Source: Larix kaempferi (taxonomy: Eukaryota; Streptophyta; Pinopsida; Pinales; Pinaceae). Taken from it: a stretch of DNA of 64,000 nt. A program made the position numbers and the translations under genes. The DNA lies in assembly GCA_027924585.1 (NCBI GenBank), contig BSBM01000877.1:5519501-5583500 (forward strand). Direction: 5' to 3'. Below are positions 1-11,199 of this stretch, in pieces. The notes under the pieces are model-generated. The model ran no database searches. It was not told the origin of the DNA and saw nothing but the letters and a program-made list of their open reading frames with translations. Position 1 is the stretch's first letter; each line of letters begins with the position of its first letter.

Positions 1-1104
1 AAATAGATACTCATCAATCATGATGGGGAATAGGAATGAGATTGTATTCATTGTAATTATGGCAGTACATAGTCTCTCTTGAACATGGCACTCTTTTGCA
101 TTTACATTCAGTACTTGGGTAATATGTTAGTCTTCGAGTCCTGCTGATTCCATGAGTCTTGTCACTCCTTTGGGTCATCCAAAGAATGCTTACATAATCA
201 TTTGCATTAGGGGTTGGTATCGTTCTCGTCGTGTCAATACTTCCAAGTCATGCCATTCCCATGTTCAAGAGACGTTCGTTACTCATCATTTGCAATCAAT
301 ACACCTTCCATCACGTCAGTTTACCTTGAGTCAGTCTTTTACATTACTTTACCGTCTGATCCACGCTAAACATCTGTTATCGAGTTTCGTGTTGATGATG
401 GGGGATTTATCATGGCCCTCCTTCAACAGATTCATCCTTTTCGACTTCAACACATCATCCAAGGATTGAATCTAGAAACCAATCAAGTACCTTGGGCCTG
501 TATGACTTAATGGCAGGTTACCTAGATTTCAACATGAGTTTACATCATTGACTCTTGATTGAAATATTTCATCGAGCGTTCGACCTCAACTCATTGATTC
601 ACGCTTGATGATGTGTAGTATGATACCTTGGGGATCATTGACATCAATGGTGATTTCTCTCGCATTTGTTAACGATATACATCAATGACCGGTAATCAAG
701 TAGTTTCTACCATGTTCGACTCCAAGACATTGTAATCACATGGATAGATTCATATAATTGTGGGTTTGGCTTGAAGACCCTGGGGAAAATCATATCTTAC
801 CCAGGTTGTGATGGATATTGTTTGAGTCATATTACATGGATCCACTTTGTATAGGTCGTGGCTATGTTATCATCTCATCATGGATCTACGATTGTGTCTA
901 GTAGCCATGATTGTGTTCAGTCGGTCTTTACTACCATGGATCTGCATTGTATTGGTCGAAAGCCATGTTGAGAGTCATGTGAGACTTGGATCTCAGAGTC
1001 AGTTGTACTGCAGCAACATCTTCCAACCAGCAAGTCCTTTCCATCCATCTTTCAAAGCATTTCATCTGTCCTATTCTACCAGATTCATGCTTTGGGGGGC
1101 ATTC
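1..1104 (+). other. Non-coding 3' internal part of a plus-strand LTR element
   Basis: This stretch lies directly upstream of a probable 3' LTR and ends in a purine-rich run with six consecutive G (1091-1100), as expected of a polypurine tract used to prime plus-strand synthesis. The reading frames are short and show no recognisable gag, protease, RT or integrase motif. I therefore read it as the untranslated or decayed 3' interior of an element whose body is left of the window. The orientation comes only from the tract and the neighbouring LTR. Confidence 0.4.
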
Positions 1105-2086
1105 TGTTACACCTAAATCTCGTCATCATGAGTCTTGTGTCAACTCAGTGCCTTGATCCCTGAAGTTTTCCTAACCATAAATCATCTAGAGTAAGTTGTT
1201 GACCTTTTATCCACAAGTTCTAGTTAATCGGCGCAGCTTGTCTTCTAGCAGAAAGCGCCTGACTAGGACCGACGCAGAGTGTCATCTGACAGTCTGCACC
1301 GGTGGCTCAGGTTTACCTTGTACAACCTATGCTGCCCCTTCTTGGCATAGGTTTCCCTCATGCATCATGCGTCAGGGTTGGTTAAATTGGGTAAATAGAA
1401 CCTTCGAGCGAATTCTTGAAGGTAGATGAGGTGGATATCTATCTCTAACTTGTAGGTGAGTTGTCCTACGGTTCCCTAACCTCAAGGGAGGATCCTTTAT
1501 TCCTACCCCAATGATCCTCAACCTACTCTATCCACTTGGTCCTATAAATATGAAGCTACTCTCCATTCCAAAGGGAGCAAAGTCTATAGCACTTACATGC
1601 TGGTGGAATTAACCTAGGTGATCCCTATCCATCTCTTGGGAATCATACATTTCCTTTGGAGGAATTGGCTTGGCTTGTTGGAGGAAGATTGTAGCATTAA
1701 GGCTTGGGTTGTAATAATCAATATTCTATGTATTTCCCACTTATTTACAGTAATATAATCTCTTTCTATAAATGTCTTTGTGTTAAAGATATTTAGAGCT
1801 CACTTCCTTAACTGTTTGATTAGATCAGTTAGTGTTTATATGTGCTTTTACTGCTCGTTTGTATCTATGTGCTTGGACAGGTTTTGCAGCTACATATCTG
1901 ACGACCATGAAGCTTGGAGCACCAAAGAAGAGAAGGATTCGCGAATATGAAGGTAAGACATCTATCTACCTTGATCTCTAATTGATCTAGGAAAGTAGTT
2001 TTATATTCTGTCTCCATTTGTTCTAGATCCTGTTGGACTAGGGAGATCTAGCCTTTAAGTCCGCTTAGGTAGATTGTCCAAAAACA
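1105..2086 (+). repeat. Probable 3' LTR (982 bp) of a plus-strand LTR element
   Basis: The segment starts TGTTACACC and ends CCAAAAACA, so the termini form the inverted repeat TGTT/AACA. A purine-rich tract precedes it. A TATA-like box (TATAAATA, about 1545) sits in the position expected of an LTR promoter. The right end abuts copy A of the chromovirus in mid-integrase, at the point where copy B continues with unrelated sequence, so the element was inserted into copy A. The other LTR and the left target duplication are outside the window, so the ends rest on terminal motifs and on the breakpoint seen against copy B. Confidence 0.5.
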
Positions 2087-2660
2087 ATAGACTTGTCCAA
2101 ATTGTGGACGCAAACCTGGAATCCCTATATGATATGATCTTCTTGGGAAACCCATGGAGACAAACTACTTCACTTATTAATACACGAGTTACATCCGTGA
2201 CGTCATAGGTCTCCTTAACTGGAATGAAGTGAGCAGTTTTGGTCAATTTGTCAACGATTACCATAATGGTGTCATGCCTATGAGAGGAAAGAGGGAATCC
2301 AACCACAAAGTCCATGGAGATGACTTCCCATTTTGACATAGGAATGTCATGCGGTTGCAATAGTCATATCGGGTGGTGATGATCAGCTTTTACCTACTAA
2401 CACTCAAGGCACTTAGCAATGAATTTGACCACACCACACTTCATTCCTGCCCAAAAGAAGCGTTGCTTCATGCCCGCATACATATTCTTTATGCCTGGTT
2501 GTGCACAATATACTGTTTTGTGGGATTCCTTAAGTATAGTTTCTCTAATATCTCCCTCCTAGGGAATAGACATCCTTCCTTGATATTGTAACATCCCATC
2601 AACTTCCAACTCATATCCTTCAAACTTAAGTTCCACCTGTTTCCCATTTTGGAGTGCCGA
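2087..2660 (-). pseudogene. Chromovirus A integrase fragment
   Basis: This is the catalytic core of a Ty3/gypsy integrase, which inserts the element cDNA into the host chromosome. On the minus strand from about 2360 the peptide MSKWEVISMDFVVGFP holds the first catalytic Asp. ISYRDSRF, which should read SDRDSRF, holds the second region with its leading Asp replaced by Tyr. The part with the catalytic Glu and the DNA-binding tail is lost at the 2086/2087 junction. The upstream zinc-binding region (about 2400-2590) survives in broken frames. Copy B at 20881-21882 is the better-preserved counterpart. Confidence 0.85.
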
Positions 2661-2679
2661 CATGACCTTTAGGTACCAA

Positions 2680-3329
2680 TGTTAGATTTTCAGAATTTAC
2701 TTCAATCTGATCTAGGATCTTAACTGAGAGAACAACATGTACAGCATATCTACAGCATATCAATCATGGAGACAATAATGCAAGCACACAAGAGACACAA
2801 AGATTTACTTGGGGAAAACCATAAAGGTGAAAAACCCCAATAACTTCCTCAGAGATAGATAGAGAAATGATACAACCAACCAAGAGAGATAGCCATAACC
2901 TAGCAGCAGATCCTCCTCCTCCATAAATGCGCTACTCCTCCTTGAGTGCATGTGTGAGAAGTGAGTGAGTAAATAGAGTGCCTCCCGCACTCTATTTATA
3001 CTTGACTTGACTTGCCTTTTTACCTAACTCATGTAGGCTCGAACTTAACCACATAACATAATGCTGAGTGGGCCGACCCCCAATAGGGTGGTCTAATAAC
3101 CCTTTGACCCACATGGCCGACCCCCAATAGGGTGGTCTAATAACCCTTTGACCCACATGACTTATACAGGGCCGACCCCAAACAAGGTGGTCTAATAACC
3201 CATCAAGTATAAGTTACGACACTTACAATATAAATGACGACACTTCCTTATAGAGGAATAATACCATCTCTATAGGAATATAATATACATATATGTGAAA
3301 TACATTCCGAAGTTACATATACATCAACA
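2680..3329 (-). repeat. Copia 3' LTR (650 bp)
   Basis: It begins TGTTAGATTT and ends TACATCAACA on the plus strand. By eye I found no difference from the LTR at 9113-9762, which is exactly the same length. It contains its own small tandem repeat: a 44-bp unit starting GGCCGACCCC at 3071 and 3115, with a diverged partial third copy near 3169. A purine-rich run on the minus strand (AAGAGGGAG, 3330-3338) lies beside it as the polypurine tract. Confidence 0.93.
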
Positions 3330-3600
3330 CTCCCTCTTAACTAGGAAGGTATTTCTCAGCACAGTTCTTCTAGCACAAGTCATCTTCTCTGGATCATCGT
3401 CACTGGATAATCGTCATCGAGTCATCATCATCATCGCCACTGCTGCTGCTATCTCAATCAATCTCTGAATCTACTCGTCATAGGAAGTTCTACAAAGCCA
3501 GTCCTTTTTCATACTGGATGTAGGCCCACCACCTGCAGGTCTTCGTCATCACTGGCCATACTGTGGAATCCTCAGGACTTATTACGTGCGTTACAAAACC

Positions 3601-4105
3601 TCGAAAGAGCATCCCAGGATGTTACGGGTACACAACTCCGACCTGTAGGATCTCCCAGGGCGCTATTACATGTGACCCCACCACAAAACCTCGAAAGAGC
3701 ATCTCAGGATGTTACGGGTACACAACTCCGACCTGAAATCTCCCAGGGCACAAATTACATGTGGTCCACCACAAAACCTCGCAAGAGCATCTCAGGATGT
3801 TACGGGTACACAACTCCGACCTGAAATCTCCCAGGGCGCTATTACATGTGGTCATGGCAAAACCTCGAAAGAGCATCTCAGGATGTTACGGGTACACAAC
3901 TCCGACCTGAAATCTCCCAGGGCCCAAATTACATGCCATAGGACAAAACCTCGCAAGAGCATCTCAGGATGTTACGGGTACACAACTCCGACCTGAGATC
4001 TCCCAGGGCACAAATTACATGTCCTCCCAGAGCAATGTCTCGAAAGAGCATCCCAGGCTGTTACGGGTACACAACTCCGACCTATAGGATCTCCCAGACA
4101 TGCTC
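3601..4105. repeat. Tandem array, six units of 86-90 bp, in copia 3' interior
   Basis: Units start with TCG(A/C)AAGAGC at 3601, 3691, 3779, 3865, 3951 and 4040. Each contains a well-conserved block GTTACGGGTACACAACTCCG followed by a variable 3' half. Spacings are 90, 88, 86, 86 and 89 bp. It lies between the end of the copia coding relic and the 3' LTR, so it would be part of the element's 3' untranslated RNA. The unequal unit lengths and the absence of unique spacers rule out a CRISPR-like design. Confidence 0.93.
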
Positions 4106-4175
4106 ATCTGCACAACCTGATCCACGGCCACAGAGTGTCAACCTGATACTCACCATACATCATCCTGATGTACTC

Positions 4176-4370
4176 ATGATTGTCCTGATCATCATCACTG
4201 CAACGTCCTGCTGCATGTCATCTGGAGCAACATCCTGAAGCTCACCATCCATGATCATCCTGATCATCATCACTGCAACGTCCTGCTGCATGTCATCTGG
4301 AGCAACATCCTGAAGCTCATCATCCATGATCATCCTGATCATCACTGCAACATCCTGCTGCATGATCCAC
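4176..4370. repeat. Tandem array, about 75-bp unit, in copia 3' interior
   Basis: The word CACTGCAACGTCCTGCTGCA and its neighbours recur at 4196, 4271 and 4343 (spacing 75 then 72 bp). The spacing is a multiple of three, so one minus-strand frame reads as a 25-residue peptide repeat (DDMQQDVAVM...). I regard this as a by-product of the repeat rather than as a gene, because it has no counterpart elsewhere and lies in the element's 3' untranslated part. Confidence 0.85.
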
Positions 4371-4399
4371 CTGATCATCAATGCATCCACCTGATGCAT

Positions 4400-4775
4400 A
4401 CCAAGTATCTACCTGATACATATCATCATACATGATCCTCCTGATCATACAATGTATCCACCTGATACATGATACATATCACCATACATGATCCACCTGA
4501 TCATACAATGTATCCACCTGATACATATACAGATACATGGTCCAAGCATCCAACATGATGCATATACAAAAATACATACACATGATCCAACTGATCATAT
4601 CCAGCATCCAACATGATGCATCCATACATAAATGATCCACCTGATCATATCTAGCATCCAACATGATGCGTACATACATACATAAAAATGATCCAACTGA
4701 TCATATCCAGCATCCAACATGGTGCGTACATACATAAAAATGATCCAACTGATCATATCCAGCAGAAACCAGAAC
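4400..4775. repeat. Tandem array, 51-56-bp unit, in copia 3' interior
   Basis: GATCCA(A/C)CTGATCATAT starts at 4583, 4634, 4690 and 4742, each time followed by a CAGCATCCAACATG-type block. More diverged relatives of the unit (GATCCACCTGATCATACAAT) extend back to about 4430. It is the third distinct array packed between the copia coding relic and its 3' LTR. Confidence 0.85.
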
Positions 4776-4870
4776 ATCATCCTGATGCCCATCATCCAGC
4801 GCTTACATCCACAGCCATGTGAAGGATCCTCCTTCCAACATGCTTGGAATGGCTTTAGCAAATGTGTCCA

Positions 4871-6232
4871 TCACTTCTTTCTCGAAGTGTCCTCGATCTG
4901 AAGAACGTTGAGCCTCTCTCTGAAGTACTCGAACTTCACTCTGGATAGTGGCTTCGTCAGCACATCTGCAATCTGCTCGTCCATCGCAACATACAGGAGC
5001 TTCATAGCTCCTCTTTGCACCATATCCCTGATATAGTGATATTTGATCTCTATGTGTTTCGACCTGTCATGAAACACTGGGTTCTCGGACAGCTTCACAC
5101 AACTCTGGTTATCACAGAAGATACCAGTAGCCTCCAATGGGAGATCAAATAACCCAGACAGTAGCTTCCGTAGCCATACTATCTCATAACTAGCTGAACA
5201 GGCTGCAACATACTCTGCCTCAGCTGTACTCAGTGCTACGCAGGACTGCTTCCTGCTAAACCAAGAGATCACACCTGATCCCATACTGAAGCAACACCCA
5301 GATGTGCTCTTCCTGTCTGCAGCACTGCCAGCCCAATCTGAATAAACATAACCCTGCAGGTTAAACTTTTGATTCTCCTCATACCTGAGCCCATAATCCA
5401 CTGTACCCTTCAGGTACCTCAGAACATGCTTTACGGCAACCAGGTGAACACTCCTCGGATCCATCAGGAACTGGCTCAATGTGTTCACAGCAAAGCAAAT
5501 GTCTGGTCTCGTGTTCGTCAGGTACATCAAGGACCCAATCATCTGACGATACAAAGAGACATCAACCGGCTCAGATGAAGCATCACATAGAAGCTTCAGA
5601 TTCGATGCCATAGGTGTGGCCATATCCTTGCAGTCCATCATCCCGAACCTCTTCAGGATCTCTACTACATACTTCCCTTGTCTAAGGAAGATTCCATATG
5701 CATTATGCCACACCTCCATGCCAAAAAACAAATAGTGCATCATCCCCAAGTTCTTCATCTCGAACTCGGTAGTAAGCTTCCGCTGCGTGTCGGCAATCAA
5801 TCTATCTTCACCATACCAAGTTCTGCACATATATGATTTCCTATCATGTGTCTCAGAACCAAGTGGCTGCTCTACATACACTTCTTCTTCAACTACACCA
5901 TTCAAGGAAGCTATCTTGAATCCATCTGTTGTATCACTTTTATATTTCTCAATGCTGCCATCTGCAACATGCTTGATCTGATAGTTCCATTTGGAAGTCA
6001 TAGCAAACTTCCCTTCATGTCTTGGGATTACATCCCAAACATCATTCTTCATGATCGACAGATCATGGTATTTCATTTCTTCATCCCAGATCCTGGGAAC
6101 TTCAATATCTTCAATATCTTCAATAGATATCTTTGTTGCTGGAACAAAATGTTGTAGGTCTTCTTTTGTAGGAGATGGCATACGATCTTTCCTACACAAC
6201 AAGTTAAATTGCATGATTAGAAAACATCTCAT
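4871..6232 (-). pseudogene. Copia RT/RNase H open frame with deleted RT active site
   Basis: This 453-codon frame is free of stops. It corresponds to the last part of a copia polyprotein, which normally copies the RNA into DNA and removes the RNA strand. An RT N-terminal part (to about residue 125) includes EEEVYVEQPLG. It jumps from MCRTWYG straight to EDRLIADTQRK, so the segment with the YVDD catalytic Asp pair is absent. The RT C-terminal part follows with MYLTNTRPDICFAVNTLSQF. RNase H is complete in motif terms: SDWAG, STAEAEYVA and CDNQS carry the acidic residues, and the usual IADVLTKPL end is present. A clean deletion and an otherwise open frame suggest a defective element mobilised in trans. 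The true start is uncertain: a splice-acceptor-like TTGTGTAG lies near 6195. Confidence 0.9.
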
Positions 6233-9098
6233 AGTTTTCAGAACAAATTCTTACACATAAAGAAATATGCCATACAGTCATGCAATTATCTTAGCCAATG
6301 CTTCAATACAACATTTATCCATATTCCGTAACTTTCTAGATGCCTTCCAATCTCTACCAGAACATTGTTAAGAGTGTGCACAACTCCCAACATGTCAGCA
6401 AAGAGGTTTCATTCTAGATAAGTAGCAATAGAATGTTGTACAGTGCCATAGGCCACTTACCCATGCATATTAGGAGTATACTGTTCATCAATGCAATTAT
6501 TCTAATATGCATAATACACAACCTAATTCCAGGAACATCATTATTGAACAGTATTATTTAAGAAATGACAATTCAAATACTTATCTTTGTTTGTTCGTTG
6601 GGTGGACTCCCTCTGAGTCTTCGCTTCCTTGCAGGAGCTGCTGGAGTCCTAATCTAAAGTAGCTTCTTCTACACCTTTCTGTTGTGGGATGTAGAGAGAT
6701 GGTCAACTCCCTCTGAATATCTGCATCCTTGCATAAACCACTGGAGTGTACTCCCTCTTGATCTTTGCTTCCTGGATTACCTGTTCTTGAATTCATATTC
6801 ATCCTTGGTCCCTATGCATGCTTATTAGTATCATGATTCATATAAAATCATACATTCATTAGTATACTATTAAAACACAATAATCTCAAGCATGTATACT
6901 CATGATCATTTCAATCAGAAATAATAAGCATTAGCATTCAAGGTTTATGTAGGATTCTTATGGTTAGTCAAATCATAAGAAGCATAACATGTCTAAACCT
7001 ATAATTACTCAAACCTATGACTCTTCGTGTTAGTTGAATCATCAATTAAGATAAGAGATATAATGTGCATAAAACCTGTTATTATTCAAACCTATACCAT
7101 CATGAATAATCATTATCAACAACACGATAGTATAAGATCCTAACCCAAGGTAGGAATCTAGCTTGATATAGGAAAAACATACCTGGATTATCATGTTAGC
7201 TAGTTATGTCTAACATACCCGTATAATGTCTTTTGGTTCTCTTCAGTGACTTGTGCTAGTAACCTGCATGTCTCATAAGTTAACCATTATAAAACCAAGT
7301 TATACATACCTCGTGAATGGATCTTGTATGAGATCCATGACAATGGATGAATCTTTGTCCTCATGTTATCATGATCATATGTTCTTGGACCAGAACATGA
7401 TCTGTCTTTCTTGGTGTACCTTTCATGTTAGTAGACAACATAAACCTCATACAACACCATAATGCATTAGTACAATCATAAGTGTCAACACCCTAACCAA
7501 TGAATATCTTCTATCATGCATTCATAATTTTGTTAAGGTGATACAACAAATCTAAAATCAAAATTGTACTAACCGTAATAACATGAAGACAAACATACCA
7601 TAAACTTAATCATGGACAAATATCGAAACATACCTCGATGAGTCATACCTGTCGAGATCGCTTGTAATCTTCTTATGTAAGGCCTTATCCTCATCTCCCT
7701 CTGAGACAGGAACTTCTTTCACTTATGCAGGTGATCAATCCATCTTCTTCTAGGATTAACCCAATCCACTTGATTTGCAAGAACTGGACCTTGAGCTGGA
7801 TATGGGTTTGTCAGAGAAACCCCAAAAATTCAAACTTTGAATTTCAACCTTCCGATAAGATAGGAATATGCGCCTTGATGAACTGATCAAACTGGTATAT
7901 TCAGAATTTGAAAACTGCAAAGTTTCACTCCTCAATTTTGCCTTTGAAACTTCCGGATTCACTGGACGTGACCCTGAACTGGGGTTTGATGAAGCCCACT
8001 CTTTTTCCCCATCAAAATATTTGATCCAAAGCTCTAAGCTTCTATTTTTCTGAGGAGCTTCCAGCCGTGGTCACAGATTTCAAAAATTCCCATCTTTACA
8101 GAAGCCCTAATTTTCCACTTTTCTGATCAAAGTCCCGAACTAGGGTCTAATCAAGCCCGGCCTTCTGCCCAACCAAAAATTATGATCTTGGTCTCTAAAT
8201 TTCTATTTTGATGAGTAGCATCCAGCCATGGTCTCCGATTACAAAAATTCCAACTTTCTCCAAAGCCCTAAATTCCGGAAGCCATGAATGAAGGTACCAA
8301 AAAATAATTCTGTTTTGACAGAAATATGTACCTGATTGTTTCTGGTGTAACTCCAAACTTTTTGATCCACAGGGTCTGAAAAAGTTTCCTGAGATATCCC
8401 GACCTGTTATCTTTCCATCCTGACAGGTCTGACCTCAATTGGATTCTCTGAGAGAGAGTTATGCCAAATGTCGCAACGTGACCTGTTTTGGGATAAAACA
8501 GGAGAGCGAACTTGTACGGCGTGCCACGTGTCACTGTTTTAACTTCAGCCTCTGAAAAAGTTTTCTGAGATATCTCGGCCTGTTACCTTTCCATCCTGAC
8601 AGGTCTGACCTCAATTGGACTCTCTGAGAGAGAGTTATTCCAAATGTCGCAACGTGACCTGTTTATGGGATAATACAGGAGAGCGAACTTGTACGGCGTT
8701 CCACGTGTCACTGGTTCAACTTCGGCCTCTGAAAACGTTTTCTGAGATAGTGCAGACTGTGTACTACCTGTCACATTTTACGAAATTTCATTTGGAGCTT
8801 CCTAGCCCAAGATATGACCTTTTTCCCAAGGTCACCTGATTTTGACTCGGATCTGGAAGAGGCAGAAACCCTGTATTGTACAGATCATAAATCACAAAGT
8901 ACAACGAATTAGAGGTTTTCCTTTGGACACAAGATACCTGGAGATCTTAGCTTCGGCCTGTAAAAATTTCAGATCTGAAAACTTCTCCAAAACGGATTTA
9001 TAGCGAAAGTGCTACGATGACTGGTTTTTGCTATATCAAGCCCTAGCATCGTAAGTGCAACAAGTGTCATACATGCCATATCATGCCTTCTTTCAGGC
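6233..9098 (-). other. Long non-coding leader of the copia element
   Basis: About 2.9 kb separates the primer binding site from the RT/RNase H relic, where gag, protease and integrase would normally lie, and no motif of these was found. Near 6600-6780, minus-strand motifs of the type GAGGGAGT recur three times in an open stretch of 73 codons beginning ATGAATATG (6802). This stretch ends close to a donor-like GTATTTG, and an acceptor-like TTGTGTAG lies near 6195, so a spliced leader is possible. The sequence from 7640 to 9060 could be captured host sequence, but I do not recognise it. Confidence 0.5.
8375..8752. repeat. Direct tandem repeat, about 176-bp unit, in copia leader
   Basis: The block starting CTGAAAAAGTTTCCTGAGAT at 8376 recurs at 8552 and begins a third time at 8729 (spacings 176 and 177). 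Shared words include GACAGGTCTGACCTCAATTG, CAAATGTCGCAACGTGACCT and GAGCGAACTTGTACGGCGT. Units 1 and 2 differ at scattered positions, so the duplication is older than the insertion of this element copy. Confidence 0.9.
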
Positions 9099-9100
9099 TA

Positions 9101-9112
9101 GCTCTGATACCA
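9101..9112 (-). promoter_or_regulatory. Copia primer binding site
   Basis: On the minus strand the 12 bases TGGTATCAGAGC directly follow the LTR end. This is the usual plant Ty1/copia site, complementary to the 3' end of initiator methionine tRNA, where minus-strand cDNA synthesis starts. It fixes the element's orientation and the LTR border. Confidence 0.95.
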
Positions 9113-9762
9113 TGTTAGATTTTCAGAATTTACTTCAATCTGATCTAGGATCTTAACTGAGAGAACAACATGTACAGCATATCTACAGCATATCAATCAT
9201 GGAGACAATAATGCAAGCACACAAGAGACACAAAGATTTACTTGGGGAAAACCATAAAGGTGAAAAACCCCAATAACTTCCTCAGAGATAGATAGAGAAA
9301 TGATACAACCAACCAAGAGAGATAGCCATAACCTAGCAGCAGATCCTCCTCCTCCATAAATGCGCTACTCCTCCTTGAGTGCATGTGTGAGAAGTGAGTG
9401 AGTAAATAGAGTGCCTCCCGCACTCTATTTATACTTGACTTGACTTGCCTTTTTACCTAACTCATGTAGGCTCGAACTTAACCACATAACATAATGCTGA
9501 GTGGGCCGACCCCCAATAGGGTGGTCTAATAACCCTTTGACCCACATGGCCGACCCCCAATAGGGTGGTCTAATAACCCTTTGACCCACATGACTTATAC
9601 AGGGCCGACCCCAAACAAGGTGGTCTAATAACCCATCAAGTATAAGTTACGACACTTACAATATAAATGACGACACTTCCTTATAGAGGAATAATACCAT
9701 CTCTATAGGAATATAATATACATATATGTGAAATACATTCCGAAGTTACATATACATCAACA
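9113..9762 (-). repeat. Copia 5' LTR (650 bp)
   Basis: The upstream LTR in element orientation starts TGTTGATGTA on the minus strand and ends AATCTAACA before the primer binding site. It appears identical to 2680-3329, including the internal 44-bp duplication. The two 61-codon shadow frames at 2805-2990 and 9238-9423 have the same translation, which supports identity. Confidence 0.94.
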
Positions 9763-9767
9763 ACCAA

Positions 9768-10380
9768 CTATCTCTGACTAGTTGTCCTAATACTCTCTCC
9801 TTCAAATCAAACTTTAAAGGTATGAGAGAGAAAATCCTTGGTTTTCTGCTTAATGCGTTGGCTACCACATTCTCCTTTCCTTTGATGTACAAAATCCCAA
9901 AATCATACTCACTCATGAATTCACTCCATCACCTTTTCCTAGCATTTACGTATCTTTGAGTGAAGATATATCTCAAGCTTTGGTGATCATATTTGAGCTC
10001 AAATCTTCATCCAACAAGGTAATATCTCCATAGCTTTAAAGCTAACATCACAAGAGCTAATTCTGGGTCATGGGTGGGGTAATTATCTTCATGTGGTTTT
10101 AACTTCCTTGGCGCATAATCTATTACCCCACCTTCCTGCATCAAACATGCACCCAAACGATGCCTCGAGGCATCTGTGCAAATTGTGAAGTCCTTATCCA
10201 TATCTGGCACTCATAGGATCGATGCACTTTTCAATAGTATTTTAAGCTCAGCGAATGCGACATCGCATTCATCCGTCCATTGATACCCGATGTCTTTACG
10301 TTGTAGGGTATTTATGGGTTTTATTTTTTATTTTTGAGAAACCCTAAAAAAATCGTCTATAATATCCAACTAACCACATG
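9768..10380 (-). pseudogene. Chromovirus A RNase H and connection region
   Basis: The minus-strand frame from 10210 reads [20 protein letters not shown], a Ty3/gypsy RNase H start with its first catalytic Asp. KLWRYYLVG follows, close to the usual domain end. RNase H degrades the RNA template during reverse transcription. Flanking parts toward 9768 and 10380 continue the polyprotein only in shifted frames. The copia element separates this domain from the integrase at 2087-2660. The same interval in copy B (21950-22394) is more damaged. Confidence 0.8.
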
Positions 10381-11100
10381 AAGCTTCTCACTTCGAGCAC
10401 ATTTCTTGGCACAGTTCAATCCATTATGGACTTCACCTTTTCAGGGTCCACTGAAATTCCCTCTCCGAAAATTATATGCCCTAGATAATGGATCTCCTTT
10501 TTATAAAAAGAGCATTTGGAAAAATTTCCATACAACTTGTGCTCTCTTAAGCATGAAAAAACCATTCGCAAGTGTTCCTCATGCTCCCTTTCATTCTTGG
10601 AATAGATAAGGATATCATCCAATAAGACTTGCACAAATTGATCTAAGTAATTTCGAAATACGCTATTCATGAGGCTCATTAATACAGCTGGGGCATTGGA
10701 CAAACCAAAGGGTACCACTACAAACTCATAGTTTCCAAACAGAGTTTGAGAAGCAGTATTAGGTATATCACCTTCCTTAATTTGAAGTTGGTGACAAACT
10801 CATCGCAAGTTGATATTTGAGAAGACTGTCACCCCTTTCATTTGATTGAAGAGGTCATCAATTCGAGGTATCGGGTACCTATTCTTCACTATGGCTCTGT
10901 TCAAATCTTTGTAATCTATGCAAAGACGCAAGGAACCATCCTTCTTCTTCACAAAAATTACTGGTGCACCCCATGGTGAAATACTTGGTGTGATGAACCC
11001 TAGGTCTAGCAGTTCCTTCAACTGCATTTGCAACTCTCAAAGTTTTGGGGCCGTCATCCTGTAGGGTGTCTTTGATGTTGGCTACAAACTGAGTTTAACC
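10381..11100 (-). pseudogene. Chromovirus A reverse transcriptase
   Basis: Two minus-strand frames (11033-10800 and 10718-10416) together cover most of a Ty3/gypsy RT. Visible motifs are [20 protein letters not shown] (fingers), [22 protein letters not shown] (normally FSKIDLR, with the first catalytic Asp replaced by Asn), MVPFGLSNAP and VLLDDILIYS with the catalytic Asp pair. Frameshifts lie between the two pieces, near 10720-10800. The altered catalytic Asp and the shifts make it inactive. Confidence 0.9.
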
Positions 11101-11199
11101 TCCACGGTAAAATCAAGTTCTCTCTTAGGAGGTAACCCAGGAAATTCATTTGGAAAGACATCATTGAATTCGGCTAACACTGGGTATTGATCAAAGGAG

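Larger units (their letters stand above)
2675..9767 (-). mobile_element. Complete non-autonomous Ty1/copia element with 5-bp TSD
   Basis: Two 650-bp LTRs (2680-3329 and 9113-9762) bound the element. The target duplication ACCAA lies at 2675-2679 and 9763-9767, and removing the element restores the sequence seen in copy B near 21935. The primer binding site abuts the right LTR, so the element reads on the minus strand. Its interior (5783 bp) keeps only an RT/RNase H relic lacking the RT active site; I find no gag, protease or integrase. Three tandem-repeat arrays fill its 3' interior and a 176-bp repeat its leader. LTR identity points to a recent insertion, so mobilisation must have used proteins from a related autonomous element. 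Confidence 0.93.

Noticed and set aside
3601-4105. CRISPR-like regular array
   Set aside because: Whole units are repeated in tandem without unique spacers, inside a plant retrotransposon.
4160-4399. Minus-strand frame with a 25-residue peptide repeat
   Set aside because: Explained by a 75-bp tandem repeat whose period is a multiple of three; located in the 3' untranslated part of a copia element.
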